Notes: generated from the letters alone by a model not told the origin. A DNA stretch of 64,000 nt from Lithodes maja (GCA_037953745.1 JBAKBP010001612.1:142506-206505); one strand, 5' to 3'. Shown: positions 44,912 through 57,900, counted from the first letter of the stretch. A program made the numbers and translations.

Positions 44912-45660
44912 CTGGTACCCGGGCCTGTCTCTAATATGGTATGACATCCTTATTATAGTATGACCAAGCCTAGAGTACCCGTCAATAATTTCCATTTGAT
45001 TCCATTATTGGAACCCTGGTTTGTCTTTATTAAAGTATGACAAAGCTTAGGGTACCCGGTAAAATAATATCTGTTTCTCTTACTGGTACCCGGACTTGTT
45101 CTTGTCATAGTATGACACGGCTTTGATTAACCCAGCACCCATATGGTGGTCTCAATTTTTTCGGTACCCGGGCCTGTCAATGTGAAACTATGAACCATGT
45201 CATGGTACCCGGCATTGTAATATCACCCGTCAATTATTGTTACCCGGGCATGTCTGTATAATGTTTAGACAAGGTCTAGAGTACCCGGGGCTTTCAAAAG
45301 AAAATATTGTAGAATAAGCCATCGTCTTAACAGTCGTCAGAGTACCCGGTAAACTGGCTTACTGGTGCCCGGGTCTTGTTATGGCATTTTGCTACTACCC
45401 GGGAGCATTGGTACCCGGGTCTGTCATTGTTTTAACAGATGCCAGGGTAACCGGAAATAGCCTATTTGTACCCGGGGCTGTCTTTATATTTGTTTTGGTA
45501 TTATGATACCGCCCGGGAATATTGTTACCCGGGTCTGACATCGTCTAGAGTGACCGGCAATGGTCTACTTGTATCCGGGATGGTTTGGCATTATGATACC
45601 ACCCGGGAATATTGGTACCCGGGTCTGTCATCGTCCAGTATAGTCGGCAATAGCCTACTT
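44912..45660. repeat. GGTACCCGGG motif array, unit C, left part
   Basis: Same motif array. The right continuation at 47094-47240 is shorter than in A and B, having lost roughly one motif cycle, which suggests unequal exchange or slippage. Confidence 0.75.
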
Positions 45661-47093
45661 GTCAGTTTGACAAGTGTTGTGTGTAAACTAATGGAAACGG
45701 TAATTAGGGAAGGAATAATGGAGCATATGAAATCAAACCAACTTTTCAGTGGGAGACAGTTCGGATTCTTGCCGGGGAGGTCGACAGTACTACAGCTAAT
45801 TAAGGTGGTAGATGATTGGATGCAAATTCTGGAGGATGGTGATGTTATAGACGTGGTATATTGCAATTTTATGAAGGCCTTCGATAAGGTCCCACATAAA
45901 AGGTTAATAGAGAAAGTTAGAAGCTATAATATAGGGGAGAAATGTGTGAAATGGATAGAAGCCTTCCTGAAAGATCGGAGACAGAGGGTACTGGTGAATG
46001 GAATAGGCTCGGGGTGGAGGGAAATTACAAGTGGGGTACCTCAGGGATCTGTGTTGGGACCACTACTGTTCGTTATATTTATCAACGACTTACCTGAAGT
46101 TATAACTAATGGAAGTGAGATATACCTGTATGCGGATGACACTAAGCTGTACAGAAGAGTGAGGAGTAAGGAAGATGTGGGTTTGCTTCAAGGAGATATG
46201 AAGGGATGGTCTGAACATTGGTTAATGCCTTTTCATCCAAAAGAATGCAAGTACGTACATGCGGATTGGGACAAGCAAGATAGACAAGGTAGAATACAGT
46301 ATGTATGAAGCGATGGAGGAAGTTAATGCAGAAAAGGATATAGGAGTAGTGATAGACAATAAGTTAAATTTCTCAGAACATTTAGTGGAAAAGATAAACA
46401 AAGCCAATAGAATTGTAGGGCTGATAAGGAGGACATTTGTGTCACTTGACGAAGATATATTCAGGAATTTCTATACAGCGCTGGTTAGGCCGCACCTGGA
46501 ATATGCAAACCAGGTGTGGGCTCCATATATGGTAAAGAATATAGAAGCAGTGGAGAAAGTGCAGAGGAGAGCTAGCAAGCTAGTACCAACGTTGATGAAC
46601 GCGGGCTATGAGCAGAGGTTGAGGACACTGGGGCTTCCGACACTGGCATATAGGAGAAAGAGAGGGGATATGATAGAGACTTTTAAGATAGTGTCAGGAA
46701 AGTATGATGAGGATGTGTGTGAAGGTATCTTCTTGATGCGGGAGGGAACAAGAACGAGAGGACACACTAAGAAAATTTACAAAGAATGAAATAGGCTTGA
46801 AAAGGCATAGAACTCATTTTGTGATAGAGTGGTAAATGAGTGGAATGCACTGACCCAGTATGTAGTCGATTCCGAATCAATAAGGAAGTTTGAAAGTAAT
46901 CTTGATAAAGCATGGGGAAGACAAAATTTGAAGTTTGATTATAAAGCAAAAATACAGAATAGTAAAAATGTTGCGTCTGCTACCGCCGCCGCCAACACCG
47001 TCAACGACTGCAGCAGTGCAAGTACTGGCACTGAGCTGGATACACAGGCCTAGTTTGCCTTTTTCCAGAGGATCTACTGCAAGATACTGTAAG
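45661..47093 (+). pseudogene. 5'-truncated LINE reverse transcriptase, unit C
   Basis: Same fragment. Motif A reads CNF in place of CDF, so the catalytic Asp is lost. A 4-bp duplication (GTAC) near 46252 shifts the frame, giving two open pieces (to 46308 and 46259-46789). LYADDTKLYRR is retained. Confidence 0.85.
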
Positions 47094-47818
47094 TGACCGG
47101 CAATAGCCTAATTGTACCCGGGGCTGTCATTATATTTGTTTTTTGGCATTATGATGCCAGCCGGGAATACTGGTACCAGGGTCTGTCATAGTCTTGACAG
47201 TTTGTCAGAGTACCCGGCAAAAGTCTACTGGTGCCCGGCCTATCTTGTTGCTTTCAGTTATCTGTATTGCTCACATGAAAGGCGCTGGTCCGCCGGGATT
47301 AAGAATTAAAATCTAGTTGCATTGTTGTCGGATTTAGTTCTTAAGTCACAAGATGAGATAAGGGTCAGTGTTTTACACTTAGGTAAGAAGTTATTGTATA
47401 AGTAGCACATGGTAGGCTACTCACTACTCTCTTACATTTCTGGGGAATGTAATTAACGTTAAGGGAAATAAGATTGTCTAATATTATTCAACTCTTCTTT
47501 TTCTTGAACGTTGGAGATATATTTATTATATATTAAGCTTGCCGACCTAGTGTGTCCTGATGAGCATTGATTCTTGGATCTTTCTCATCCCCTGGTTCGC
47601 ATGTAGGACACCTAGTACGGTCGGCTATCTCCCTGGCAGGAGGAAGTTTATTATGGATAGGAGTACTTTCTCCTTTTGTGCTGCTTTGGGTCGTACAATT
47701 ATAAAGGTCATCGGGCACTCTCGATGTGTTAAGTGTGTTCCCTGTTTAGACCGATCTCGTTGTGGTTGGCTTTCCCAATCATGCCCCGAGTGTTCAGCCC
47801 TCCACAATGCTTATTTAA

Positions 47819-48494
47819 CCCGTTGAGCCCCGGCTAGTTATAATATTTTGTTCACCCCAGTCCCAAGCCATTTTCATTTTTTTTTTTTTTTTTTGCTAAA
47901 ATGGAAGACAAGGATGAGAAATGAAAAAAAAAAAAAAAAATCACCTCGGACATTTTTTGGTGGGGGGGGGGGGGGGGGAGCCTCAACAAAAATTGTTGAG
48001 CCAAAATGGAAGAGAATGGTGAGAAATGAAGACAAAAATAAAAAAAAAACTCATTTCGGTCATTTGGGGGGCGGGGGGGGGGGGGGGGGTTTCAATAGTT
48101 CGTCTCCCCCGCATGACCACCCGCCCTGGAGCACTAGGGTAAAAACAGAGTATGGCATTGTACGGCATACATCCTAAGGAGTGTCTCACATAAATCTCAA
48201 GCCTCTAGCTCCCATACGACCGGAGTAATGAAGGTTCAAAGTGGCGGTAAACTATGGGTGTAAACTATCCCCACTAAGCCCACCACCACCAGCCGCGCGG
48301 CTGTCTCGGCCTGCTCACACCTACTGGCCCGGCTCCCACACACACTACGGTACCTCCCCCTCCTATTCTCCCGCCATTTCCTACCTTACGAGCCACGTAA
48401 GTGTTTTTTATATGTCGGACGCACGTGATGCGTCGCTGGGAGTTGGTGATCAAACACTGCCGACGCAACACGTGCGGCGCTGGGTCTCAGCGGG
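47819..48494. mobile_element. TTAA-flanked MITE in unit C (piggyBac-type ends)
   Basis: Flanked by TTAA at 47815-47818 and 48495-48498; single TTAA empty sites remain in unit A (27468-27471) and B (40570-40573). Ends CCCGTTGAGCCCCGGC and inverted CCCGCTGAGACCCAGC match at 13 of 16 positions and resemble the piggyBac copy 2 end. The interior has a partial tandem duplication (GCTAAAATGGAAGA..., ~110 bp) with long T, A and G runs (G17-18 at ~47962 and ~48074). No gene. Confidence 0.85.
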
Positions 48495-49206
48495 TTAAAA
48501 CCATGCAGATAGTCGGTGCAAGACTATTTTACTTCATATTCAGTCAGTGTAGGTAACGTACCGTTAGACGGTAGCCCGCAAAATCTTGACTATCGGATGA
48601 CCATATATTCAAAGATTTGCTTCAAGGGGCGTCAGTTACTTCAGCCCCTGAGGGGTTTCTGCTCGTGAGTCTTCCTTCCGCCAACCCAAGCGACCTAGGA
48701 CCTCAGATCCGCCGGACGCACCTCGGTGGTCTAGCCGGCAGGACAGGTCCCGCTCACCTAGACAATAGACCCAAGTCGCCTTCTGTTGAACAAGCGGCTA
48801 AGAGGTCTCGCTCTGATTTGACGCCACACTTTCTGCAGGTGATGATAAATCCAAGAAGAGTCGGTCTAGGACGTCCTCCTCCTCGTCGAAGACGGTGGCG
48901 CAGCCTCCACATAAACCGGTCAAAACAGTCTTTGCCAGGCAGGGAGGCAGTCAGAGACACATCTAGTCATGTCTCAGGCCAATTCACCGGTTTACCATTC
49001 CTCACAACCCGCACCCATGGCCCATGTATTGGGAAAGAAAAAGGGCAGCAGCATGTGTTCTAGCCGGCAGGAGCATGAGCTCTTCTACCCAGCCCGCCTC
49101 AGTTCAAGACCCTTCCGAGTATTACGTACCGGATCTGAACTTTCGAGACCTTTCTGAGTTCGACGTTTTCGACGACTCACAAACAAGAACACAAGATTCG
49201 GGAAAG

Positions 49207-49399
49207 ATGTAGTTACCGGGTGTACCACTACCGACATACAACATAAATCATATGTAAATACTTATAATAAAATAAATACTTATAAATCTATAATACTAGG
49301 TTAGGTTAGGTTAGGTTGTTTGGTTAGGGTAATTAATTTTTGTATCCAAAGGCAGTTAAAATAGACGGGACCATGATGGGGTACACCCGGTAACTACAT
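49207..49399. mobile_element. Small MITE with 20-bp inverted ends, unit C
   Basis: Third copy of the element at 28182-28368, same inverted ends. Confidence 0.75.
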
Positions 49400-51534
49400 T
49401 CTTGCCCAAGATTCCGCTGCCCGGGTCGAAGAGTCTTGGTTGAAGGCTTTACTGGCGCCCACCCCCCTGACCCGGTCACCGGGATCTACTTTACACCACC
49501 AAGGTGTACACGCCGAAGAAATGGCGTCTGGCCAACGTCCATATTCACGGAATTCGGGAACGCAGGGCTCAGAAATGTCATAGCCCGCGTCCCAGTCAGA
49601 CCAAGCAAGTGGGGTTTTTGTAGCGAGGGATCCATTATAGGAGTTAATTGATCTCATGAGACAGGTAAGAGATGAGCGACAGGTATCAGTTCCAGTACAA
49701 ATAGCTCCGGGGGTGCGACCCCTAGGGCACGTACTTGTTCAACCTCGGGTTGATATATTTAACTTTACCTCCATCTACTGTCACTCCTGTCCCTTCCACT
49801 TTGGGGGCTACGGCATTCTTGCCGTCCAATCTGCAGTTGTTCTCGGATTTGCTTCCTCCCCCTCTTAATAAATCCATCCCTAGTAAAAAGGGCCTTAGGC
49901 CACTTTTATATGGGTTGGATGCATCTTGGTCTGTAATTAAGCCTTTACGCCCCGAGGTCACACAACCCACAGTCACGGGTGAGTCCCCTGTTCTGAAACA
50001 TTGGGTTATCGAGGCAAATGAGGTTAAGCAATGAAGGGCCAAGAACCAATCTGGAGAGGTACTTGATGTTGTCGTCAGGGCCTTTCCTACATTTTTTATC
50101 CTGACTATTGTGTGTCCATGCTATCTCCTGTCTTGCCTCCCGCTTCCGCCGGAAATTTATTTTTCCGACTGGACTAAGTTAGATGGGTTTAACGATTTAA
50201 TGCTGTTACAGGGATTGACCCCAGAATTAAATGCGATAACCTTCAGGGACCCTGCGGGGTCTTCACTCGTTCGGATGAAAAGGTGGGAGTCAGGGCCGAG
50301 GGTTGCAAGGAGACAAGAGGCCCAGCTGTTTACCAGCACAATAACAAACAAAAGTATTTATCTGCTTCCGCAAGAAGACCATCATTGATTTTCAAATGCC
50401 GGTTGGCATGGCGGTAGGGATACCTCCATATAAGTTATATTTTGGGGGGCCTCTAAACTTTCTTTATGCCAGGTACCTGAACTTTTTGTCGTATGACACA
50501 GGTTCAGATCGATAAAGACTACAAGATGAGGCAGAAAGCCTGGAGACTGGCGTCCCAATGCTTACTCAGCCGCCAACTTGCGGCCTCTCTGGCCAGGACG
50601 TCTGAGTCAGTAAAGGACGTCAATACCCAGAAGGCTCTTTCTCTGACTAGGCGCCTTCTTCTCCAAAACTCCATTCAGTCTCTCTGCGACATCCGGCGGC
50701 TCTCTTTGAGGCGGTACGGGTCCGTAAAGACCTGAGGGGGTACTTGGTTAGCAGACGCCCTGCAGAGATAGGTGGAAGACAGATTTGATCAGATGTTTTC
50801 TCCAAAAACCTAGCCTCAGGCGATGCCTGGCGCATTGTCGATTTACTTCTGGACTCTCAACCTGCCACTAATTCAAAGTTGAAGAGTGGGCAGTAGGTTA
50901 AAATTCTATATTTAATTCTAAGAGTTCCTTTCGTGGTCAATCCCAGTCATTTCAGTCATCAAAGAATTACACAGCCCCTGAGAATGGCGGGACATCTAGT
51001 GGACAAGGCTGATCCAAGGGCAGAGGGGGTTGGTTTAGGGGTCAGTCTAAGGGTAAATCCAATAGTGATGGTAGCAAGGCCTCTCATCACCCCCTTTCTG
51101 ACATTAGAGTCACAACCCTCCGGAGACACCACAAGGCTCCCTCACTCCCAGTGCCTAAGCAAGGTGAGTTGGAAACAAGAGTAGTACTGCCGGACAACAC
51201 CAGTCATGCGACTGGCAACTTCCGAGATTGCCATCGGGCGTGGCCCCGGCGGACATGGGCAAGGACAGTCGTCAGCAAAAGCCTCTCCTGACGGTGGTCT
51301 CGGCGACCCCGTTTTATGTATCCCCACAGACTTGAATCTTGTTGTTATTAAAGGTGGGATCCACCGTCAAAGAGATAGCCCAAAAAGCAGATTATTATCC
51401 CCAGTCCTCTGTCACAGCCCATGTTCACATCCTGGTTGTTCCTGGTGCCAAATAACGGGACAGTGTTTAGATGAGGCCGGTGAGCGACCTCTCTTTTCTC
51501 AACATCCATATTCACAATCAGTCGTTCGGGATGC

Positions 51535-52469
51535 TGTGACGCCTCCCGGCGTTAGCAGAATGGTTGCGTGGGGCATTGCAGCTCGCTAGCGCTCGCCAGG
51601 ATGGGGGGATGGGCTACAGTTGTCCTAGAATGATCTGCTTTATTTAATTAGTGTCGTGTTGCCACAGACAGTGTAGAAATGGTCTTTGTTTTGGTCTGTG
51701 ACCGCGCCTTGTATTTTATATTCGCTATAATATAAATGTTGCTTGTGTGGGAGGCGAGCGAGAGAGGGTGAGGGAGTACACCTGGCAGCGGGGGTGAGCT
51801 ATGACGCGGCTCGCTTGGGCGCTGACGGCGTTGGCGGCCGGGTGGTCAACTAGTCCCTTCCCATTGCGGCCTCGTGTTCTTTACCAGCTCAGAGCTTGCC
51901 TGACACGCGTATCGCCTACATCCTTTGAAATTCTGTCCCCCATACTTGCCACTTTGCATACTATTTCTCTCTCTCGACTTCTCCTTTCTCATTCTCTAAT
52001 CTTTATTAGACTCAACATCCCTTCTGGTTTCAGCATAGACGTTCACCGTCGACCAGTCGTATTGTACGCGAAGCTCTCAGATATTTCCATGTATTAGGTT
52101 AAGGAGGTATTATGCTTTATTGAGGTTAGAGAGACGAACTTTTCCGTATGTGTCCTCTCTCGGGAAGGTTGTAGACCGGTATATGTCTCCCTGGCTAGGT
52201 GTTGAGTGATTCTGCTTGGTTATCTAAAGCTAGACTAGGGGTAGGGTTACTGTGTCGTTGTCTCCGATGTGTGCAGTGTTAGCTAAACCCTGCACGACAT
52301 CGACAGGTACTGTGGGAGCCTAAGTTGTCTTCGGGTGGGTTTACTTTGCGAGCACAGCGCTGTGGTGTGAGAGGGCCATAGCCTATCCCTCACAACATAG
52401 TGCTGCCTCTTTGTGTTGACTTCTGAGGGATCGCCAGGATAGAACTAGGTACTAGAGACCTAGATTTAT
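51535..52469 (+). repeat. Older gypsy 5' LTR, left part
   Basis: Starts TGTGACGCC. Its last ~200 bp match the young LTR at about 53260-53490 (shared GGATCGCCAGGA.AGAAC.AG.TACTAG). It continues at 61997 after the inserted element. The 96-codon frame near 51801 is not supported as a gene. Confidence 0.75.
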
Positions 52470-54318
52470 TGTGACGCATGCCGAGTATGAGCATGCTGTA
52501 CAGAACGCTCAGTCAGACCCCACTCTCGCTAGGATCGTCAGGGCAGGAACTTTGGCTGTAGTCCGTGTAGAGTTTCCTAACTCAGTTTATGTGAGCCGTT
52601 GTACTATAAGTATTATAATTATGTATTTTGTTTTCTTCTAAGTCAACGAGTTCTATTTTATATCATTAGATATAAGTATTGTGTGTGGGACTTATATATA
52701 ATGAGGAGAAGAGAGAGAGTTATGTAACGACGGCCAGTGAGCGCGCCACGAGGTAGGTAGGCCTCCCTCCCTCCTCCCTCCTCCCTCCTCCCTCCTCAAG
52801 CGCGTGGGAAATCCTTTGTCGATCCCAGATTGAGAGAGAATATGACGTAATGATTGTCAGTGGGCGGTCCTTAGTAGTTTGCGATATGCCGCTAGAGGGC
52901 CGAGTATAAAAAGGAGAGGTCCTCGCCACAATTCTTTAGAACTCATCAGGCAGAGCGACTTCTCATATCCCTTGCAACTATCCATATTCTTCCGACTGAT
53001 GTGAACTTTCTCTACTCTCTGAACAGCCTATCTTCTTCTCTTCTCGACCCTTTATAACCTCAATGACCCCTTTGGTGCAGATTTAGTCAGCCAAAGTATT
53101 ATCGCTTGAGTTCTCACGAGATATATGCCTATTAGATAGCCTATTTTGGAAGGGATAACTAGAATAGGATTGATTGATGTTTGTTGCACTCGTATATGCA
53201 TTTCCCTGTGTACGATTATCCATGTTCCTGTTTTCTGCTGGTTTAGGTAATGCTAGACTGGGATAAGGTTTCGGGAGTTGTGATTTCCTATGAGTACTAG
53301 GTTTTGGTTGAACCGGTACAATTGCAACGGAGACGTGGGAAGCCTAGGTGGTCTTTCTGACTGTGTACCTTGAGAGTTTAGCACTGTGTTGCGAGTGAGG
53401 GCTTTTGCCTCTGCCACCCAACACTGTGCTATCTCGTTTGCTTGACTTTGAGAGGATCGCCAGGAGAGAACCAGATACTAGTGATCTGGATCTCTCAAGA
53501 GAGCATCCCGTCAATTAACGTAATTTGGCCGCACAGTCTTAAGGACCTCGCTAGGCTACGAGCCGCTTGCTCAGCCATTGTTTCCTAACCTTAGATATCC
53601 CAGCTAGACTTTGCTCGACCAGCAGATACAGCATAGTATTGAAGCTTCTCCTTATGTATGTTATTGTTTATGCACTATTGATTTCATGTGTGGCACGCTT
53701 AGCTACTTTAGAGATTAGTGGCCCACGAGCACAATCCTAGTAGGCTATTGTCAGTGCATTGTCGGAGTACTTCTTCTTAATGTTTGCCATTTACTATTGT
53801 CTATTCTTATAATTCTTCTTATGTCAACTTAAAGCCTTTAATTGCCAGTGTGTTACTTATTGAATTGCTGTTCAAAATCCGATACTTACTTCTTACGAGT
53901 ATTCGAGAAGCATCTAACTTTATCAGAAGATTCCTTGCTTGATGCTCGAGGACTATTGTTTAACGTAACGTAATAGTGCCGATCCGAAGTAGAGGGTGGA
54001 GGACTTCTTAAGTTCTTAGTCAAGGGTGGATTACTTCGGCTTCGGCCAACACTATTCTTTAGTGTTGTAGTACTTTCTTCTTTGTTTGATTGTTGACCAG
54101 ACTAGATAACTCCCGTCTTGTTATTAGTCTGTTGTGTGAAACGCTAGTACCGAGTTCTTGTATACCCCGTTATAGCAGATAGAACTCTGGAGGGTAGTGG
54201 CGTTTTTTGTTCGGCTGGCAGTACTCTGGGGTTGGGATCGTGTGTTTCCGTTGTGGCAGCGAGCCATACTCGAGTCCTGTGTAAGAGCCCTAGTGTACCC
54301 GAGTGCCCGGTCGTAACA
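52470..54318 (+). repeat. Young gypsy 5' LTR
   Basis: 1849 bp, TGTGACGCATG... to ...GTCGTAACA. On reading, it differs from 60144-61992 at one base (near 52963, C versus T). It includes a CCTCCCT minisatellite (~52760-52798) and a hairpin AACACTATTCTTTAGTGTT (near 54047). Confidence 0.96.
52905..52945 (+). promoter_or_regulatory. LTR core promoter candidate
   Basis: TATAAAAAGG at 52905-52914 is followed about 30 bp later by pyrimidine-rich initiator-like ACTCATCAG (~52941). It would start the element RNA inside the LTR. The same site is at 60579 in the 3' LTR. Confidence 0.55.
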
Positions 54319-54320
54319 AA

Positions 54321-54332
54321 TGGCGACCTTGC
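54321..54332 (+). promoter_or_regulatory. Primer-binding site of young gypsy
   Basis: TGGCGACCTTGC lies 2 bp after the 5' LTR, complementary to a tRNA 3' end GGTCGCCA. From memory this resembles the tRNA-Arg site used by mdg1/412-type elements. The older element has the same site at 62771. Confidence 0.8.
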
Positions 54333-54531
54333 TTAGGATTTTGTGAACAGTATAATTTTTTGCAGAGTTGTACAACATTTGTTTGTTCGTACTTTAGCGT
54401 ACATATTGAAGAATATTTTTTTTTGTAAGGCAATTAGGAGAGCATTTAAGAGACTCCAGTTAATTTAGTAATTAGTGCTTACATAAGGGAGTTAAACACT
54501 TTTGTCTCGAGAATTTTTTGTGAACTTCAGT

Positions 54532-54954
54532 ATGTCGTGCCCTAGTACTGACGAGGAGCGAGAGATGCCATTTGAGGAGGTGCCGTTAGTAACTAGTGAG
54601 GAGGATGCTAGACTTTTTGTGAGTAAGCGGTGCCACGTGACGGAGGGGAGGCTGACTGGGGTGGATATTTATGGCTTGCACCTGATAGCCAAGGTTTTGG
54701 GCAGATCCAATGTAGTAGGGATGTCCAAGGGGGAGCTGATTTCCTGGGTGTTGCGTGGGCGACATGGGGTTTCGGAGGAGAGGGCGTTTGGGGGGGTTCC
54801 TCCCCAGATCCCCTCTCACTCGACTCCCACAGTGCCGTCCACTCAGTTGCCGGAGGTTAGCACTCTCCCACAGAGGGATGAGAATTGGAAGATTGGAGTG
54901 CCCTCGGGCGGTGCGTATGGTGGTTCCCCAGTTCTTGCCCCCCTCCTTCAGTAG
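54532..54954 (+). CDS. gag: Young gypsy Gag N-terminal part (frameshifted)
   Basis: ATG 54532 (MSCPSTDEEREMPFEEV) is chosen because the older element's Gag starts at the equivalent ATG 62988 after the same GTGA-type context. The segment SEEDARLFVSKRCHVTEGRL aligns with CEEDARIFLQWPVTAEWLEG there. The frame ends at TAG 54952-54954 just after a run of six C (54938-54943), while the matching continuation lies in the frame that opens before it and runs to 59630. The older element reads through this region in one frame, so a one-base length change in the C run, or a consensus error, separates Gag. Confidence 0.8.
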   Translation: MSCPSTDEEREMPFEEVPLVTSEEDARLFVSKRCHVTEGRLTGVDIYGLHLIAKVLGRSNVVGMSKGELISWVLRGRHGVSEERAFGGVPPQIPSHSTPTVPSTQLPEVSTLPQRDENWKIGVPSGGAYGGSPVLAPLLQ

Positions 54955-57900
54955 TGGCAACTCCCTCTTCCTGCCTGTCTCCAGATATGATATTTAAACT
55001 TGAGCTTGCTAAGATTGAGAATGAATCTAGGAAGCAGGAGAATGAGGCTAGGAAGCAGGAGATTGAGGCTGAGACCAGGAGGCATGAGGCTGAGGTTAGG
55101 AGGCACGAGGCTGAGCTTAGGTACGACTCAGAGAAATATTGTGCTCAAATAGATTTAGATAAGACTCGTGCAGAGTCGACAGGGACTCGGATGGGCCGTG
55201 AGGGCCAAGTAAGAGAACAGTCCTTGTCTCACTTAGTCAAATTGGTGCCGGCATTTAGTGAAACTGAAGTCACAGAATTTTTTAATCGTTTTGAGAAGAA
55301 GTGTAGGGAGCATAATTGGCCTGAAGAGAAGTGGGCAGCTCTGGTCTCCTCAAGACTTACGGGTAAGGGTCTGAAGGCTTATGATGCACTGCCTTTAGAG
55401 TCTTGCATTGACTACCCAGAATTGAAGAGAGCTGTCCTACGGGCATACGAGTTGCAACCAGAAACATATCGATTGAAGTTTCGGGGTGTTACAAAGACTA
55501 GGGAGGCGACCTTTCTTGAACATGCCCGGGACTTAAAAGATGCACTTACAAACTGGACACGTTCTGAGAAAGCTGAGACGGCCGAACAGTTGACTGAGCT
55601 GTTTCTGCTCGAGCAGTTTTATAAGTGTACAGGTGCAGAAATGACTTTAACTATTAAAGAAAAGAATCCAAAAACTCTACAGGAGGCAGCTGAGATGGCT
55701 GACCTCCGGCTATCATTAATTCGTGGGTGCGGGTCTGCCCAGCGTAGTGAGGCAGGTAACAAGGGGCGTGACGCCCCACCCCCCCGAGTTAGTAATATAT
55801 CTTATGCAAACAAGTACAAGAGTTACGATACCAAGACTGACCACAAGACTAGCACCGTCCCATTTAAGAAGGGGCCGGGCCCTTCCCAGTACCAAGGGAA
55901 GCCCAAAGGGGAGTTAGAGTGTTATCAATGTCATAAAAAGGGGCACTTTGCAAGAGTCTGTCCTAGCAAACCACCTACAGCAGCTGTGTCTTTGGCCTGC
56001 AACATTGGTGTGTCTCTGAAGTCTTCTGAGTTTGCCCGGGGCAGTTCGTCAGAGGCTGAGGCACAGCCAGTGCAGAAGCACCTGGGAGGCTCGAACCCTG
56101 CTCAGGATGTTTTTTGCGACCATAGAGGACGGGGTTGCGTGATGTGGGCGGGGCGCAAGCATGGAGTAGAGGTCTTGCGTGATACAGGTGCTTCCCAGAC
56201 TTTGATGAAAAACTTGACTGGCTACCCTATAAATGCGGCTCGGGTGGTAGTGGTGCAGGGTATTAATGCAACTCGGTCATACCCGCTGGTGCGGTTGGAG
56301 TTGGAGGTGGATGGTGTGGCACGTGAATTGGATGTTGGGATTGTGGAGAAACTGCCAGTGGAGGGCGTCGACCTTCTTCTCGGCAACGACTTTGCAATGC
56401 CCGCTTCTGAGGTTCTACCCTTAGTCGTTGCCGAGAGGCCGGCCGACGTGAGTAGGGAAGAGCGAGAGTGGGTCGAGCGGTGCCAGGCACAACCCATGGT
56501 GTGTGCTGTCACCCGAGCTCGGGCAGCTAAAGTGTCACAGCCTAGTCCTCCGTCTTCAGACCAGCAGAGGAACGATCAACAGGAGGAGGCTAAAGCTGGA
56601 GTTGGTTTTAAGAGTTTTGACTCGGCGGCTCTCCTGGGTGATTCAGTATTAGCACCATTACTTAGTTCTGGAGTAGCCCCTGGGCCTGTCATCGAGAGTG
56701 ACGAGGCTGGGCATGACGAGTCTCCACGACAGCAACGTTATGAACATCGAGAGAGACAGAGGGAGCAGCCCAGTATCGGGGAGGGTCATGCATTGCTCCG
56801 GGAGCAGTTAGATCGCTTGGCACCCTCAGATATACGTCGGTTGCAGCTGGAGGACCCTGAGCTCCAAACGTGTGCTAATGGAGCTGTGGAGCTCGACGAG
56901 GACGGTGATGCACAGCCGGGAGATTTTTTTTATTTAGATGGCATCCTCTATCGGCGTTTTCAAGACCCTAACCGTAGCTGGAAAAAGGGGTCCGGAGTAG
57001 TGGACCAGTTGGTGGTGCCGCGGGAGTGCAGGGATAGCCTACTGAGTTTGGCGCATGACACACCGCTGGCAGGACATTTGGGGGTAAGAAAAACGGTGGC
57101 GGCTTTGGGGAAGTTGTTTTGGTGGCCGGGGATGAAGTCTCATGTGCAGTCATGGATAAACTCATGTGATATTTGTCAACGGGTCGGGAAACCAAACCAA
57201 GTTATTCCTAAAGCTCCGTTGCACCCTATTCCGGTAATTGGGCCACCTTTTAGTAAGATTGTTGTTGACATGGTTGGTCCACTCCCTCCCACAAAGGCTG
57301 GTAATAAATTTTTGTTAACCATCATGGATGTTGCCACTAGATACCCCGATGCATACCCCATGAAAAACGGCATGGCTAAGACGGTAGTCAGTAACTTGTT
57401 GTGGTACTTTTCAAGGTACGGGTACCCGGAGGAGATTCAGTCTGACCAGGGGTCCAATTTCACCTCCAATCTCATTAAGCAAACAATGCAACAGCATGGG
57501 ATACGGGCGGTGGTATCGTCAGCGTATCACCCTGAGAGCCAAGGGGTGCTTGAGCGGTGGCATGCCACCCTTAAAAGCATGCTCAGGTGTTATTGTGCTG
57601 ACAACGGAAGAGATTGGGATCTTGGATTGCCGTATGTACTGTTTGCTGCTCGGGAAGTGCCTGGTGAGAGCCTGGGATTTAGTCCAAACGAGCTGATTTT
57701 TGGACACCGCGTCAGGGGCCCCCTTAATATGCTGCGGGAAATTTGGGAAGGAACTGTGCAGCCTTGTTCCTTGTTAAAGTATGTGTTTGAAAGCCGTGAG
57801 CGCATGCTTAAGAGTCTGGAGATGGCAGGTCAGAATTTAACAGGATCACAAGCTTTAATGAAGGACAGGTATGATCGCAAAGTGAAGCTCCGGAAGTTCA

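Larger units (their letters stand above)
47535..51470 (+). pseudogene. DIRS-like Gag relic, unit C
   Basis: Counterpart of the unit A and B Gag remnants, split by the MITE at 47819-48494. The Cys cluster stretch is open at 47560-47826. The RT relic that follows survives only to 51534. Confidence 0.5.
44165..51534 (+). repeat. Tandem unit C of ~7.29-kb array (truncated)
   Basis: Same content as A and B. It carries a unique TTAA MITE (47819-48494) and is cut at 51534 within the RT relic by the start of a Ty3/gypsy LTR. It preserves both TTAA empty sites that are occupied in unit B. Confidence 0.85.

Noticed and set aside
51801..52097. Possible 98-codon gene
   Set aside because: Sits inside the older gypsy LTR, has no recognisable domain and is not conserved in the young LTR.
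56222..56512. Minus-strand frames in the young gypsy (also 57519-57805, 58638-59030)
   Set aside because: Antisense to a strong polyprotein; no homology.
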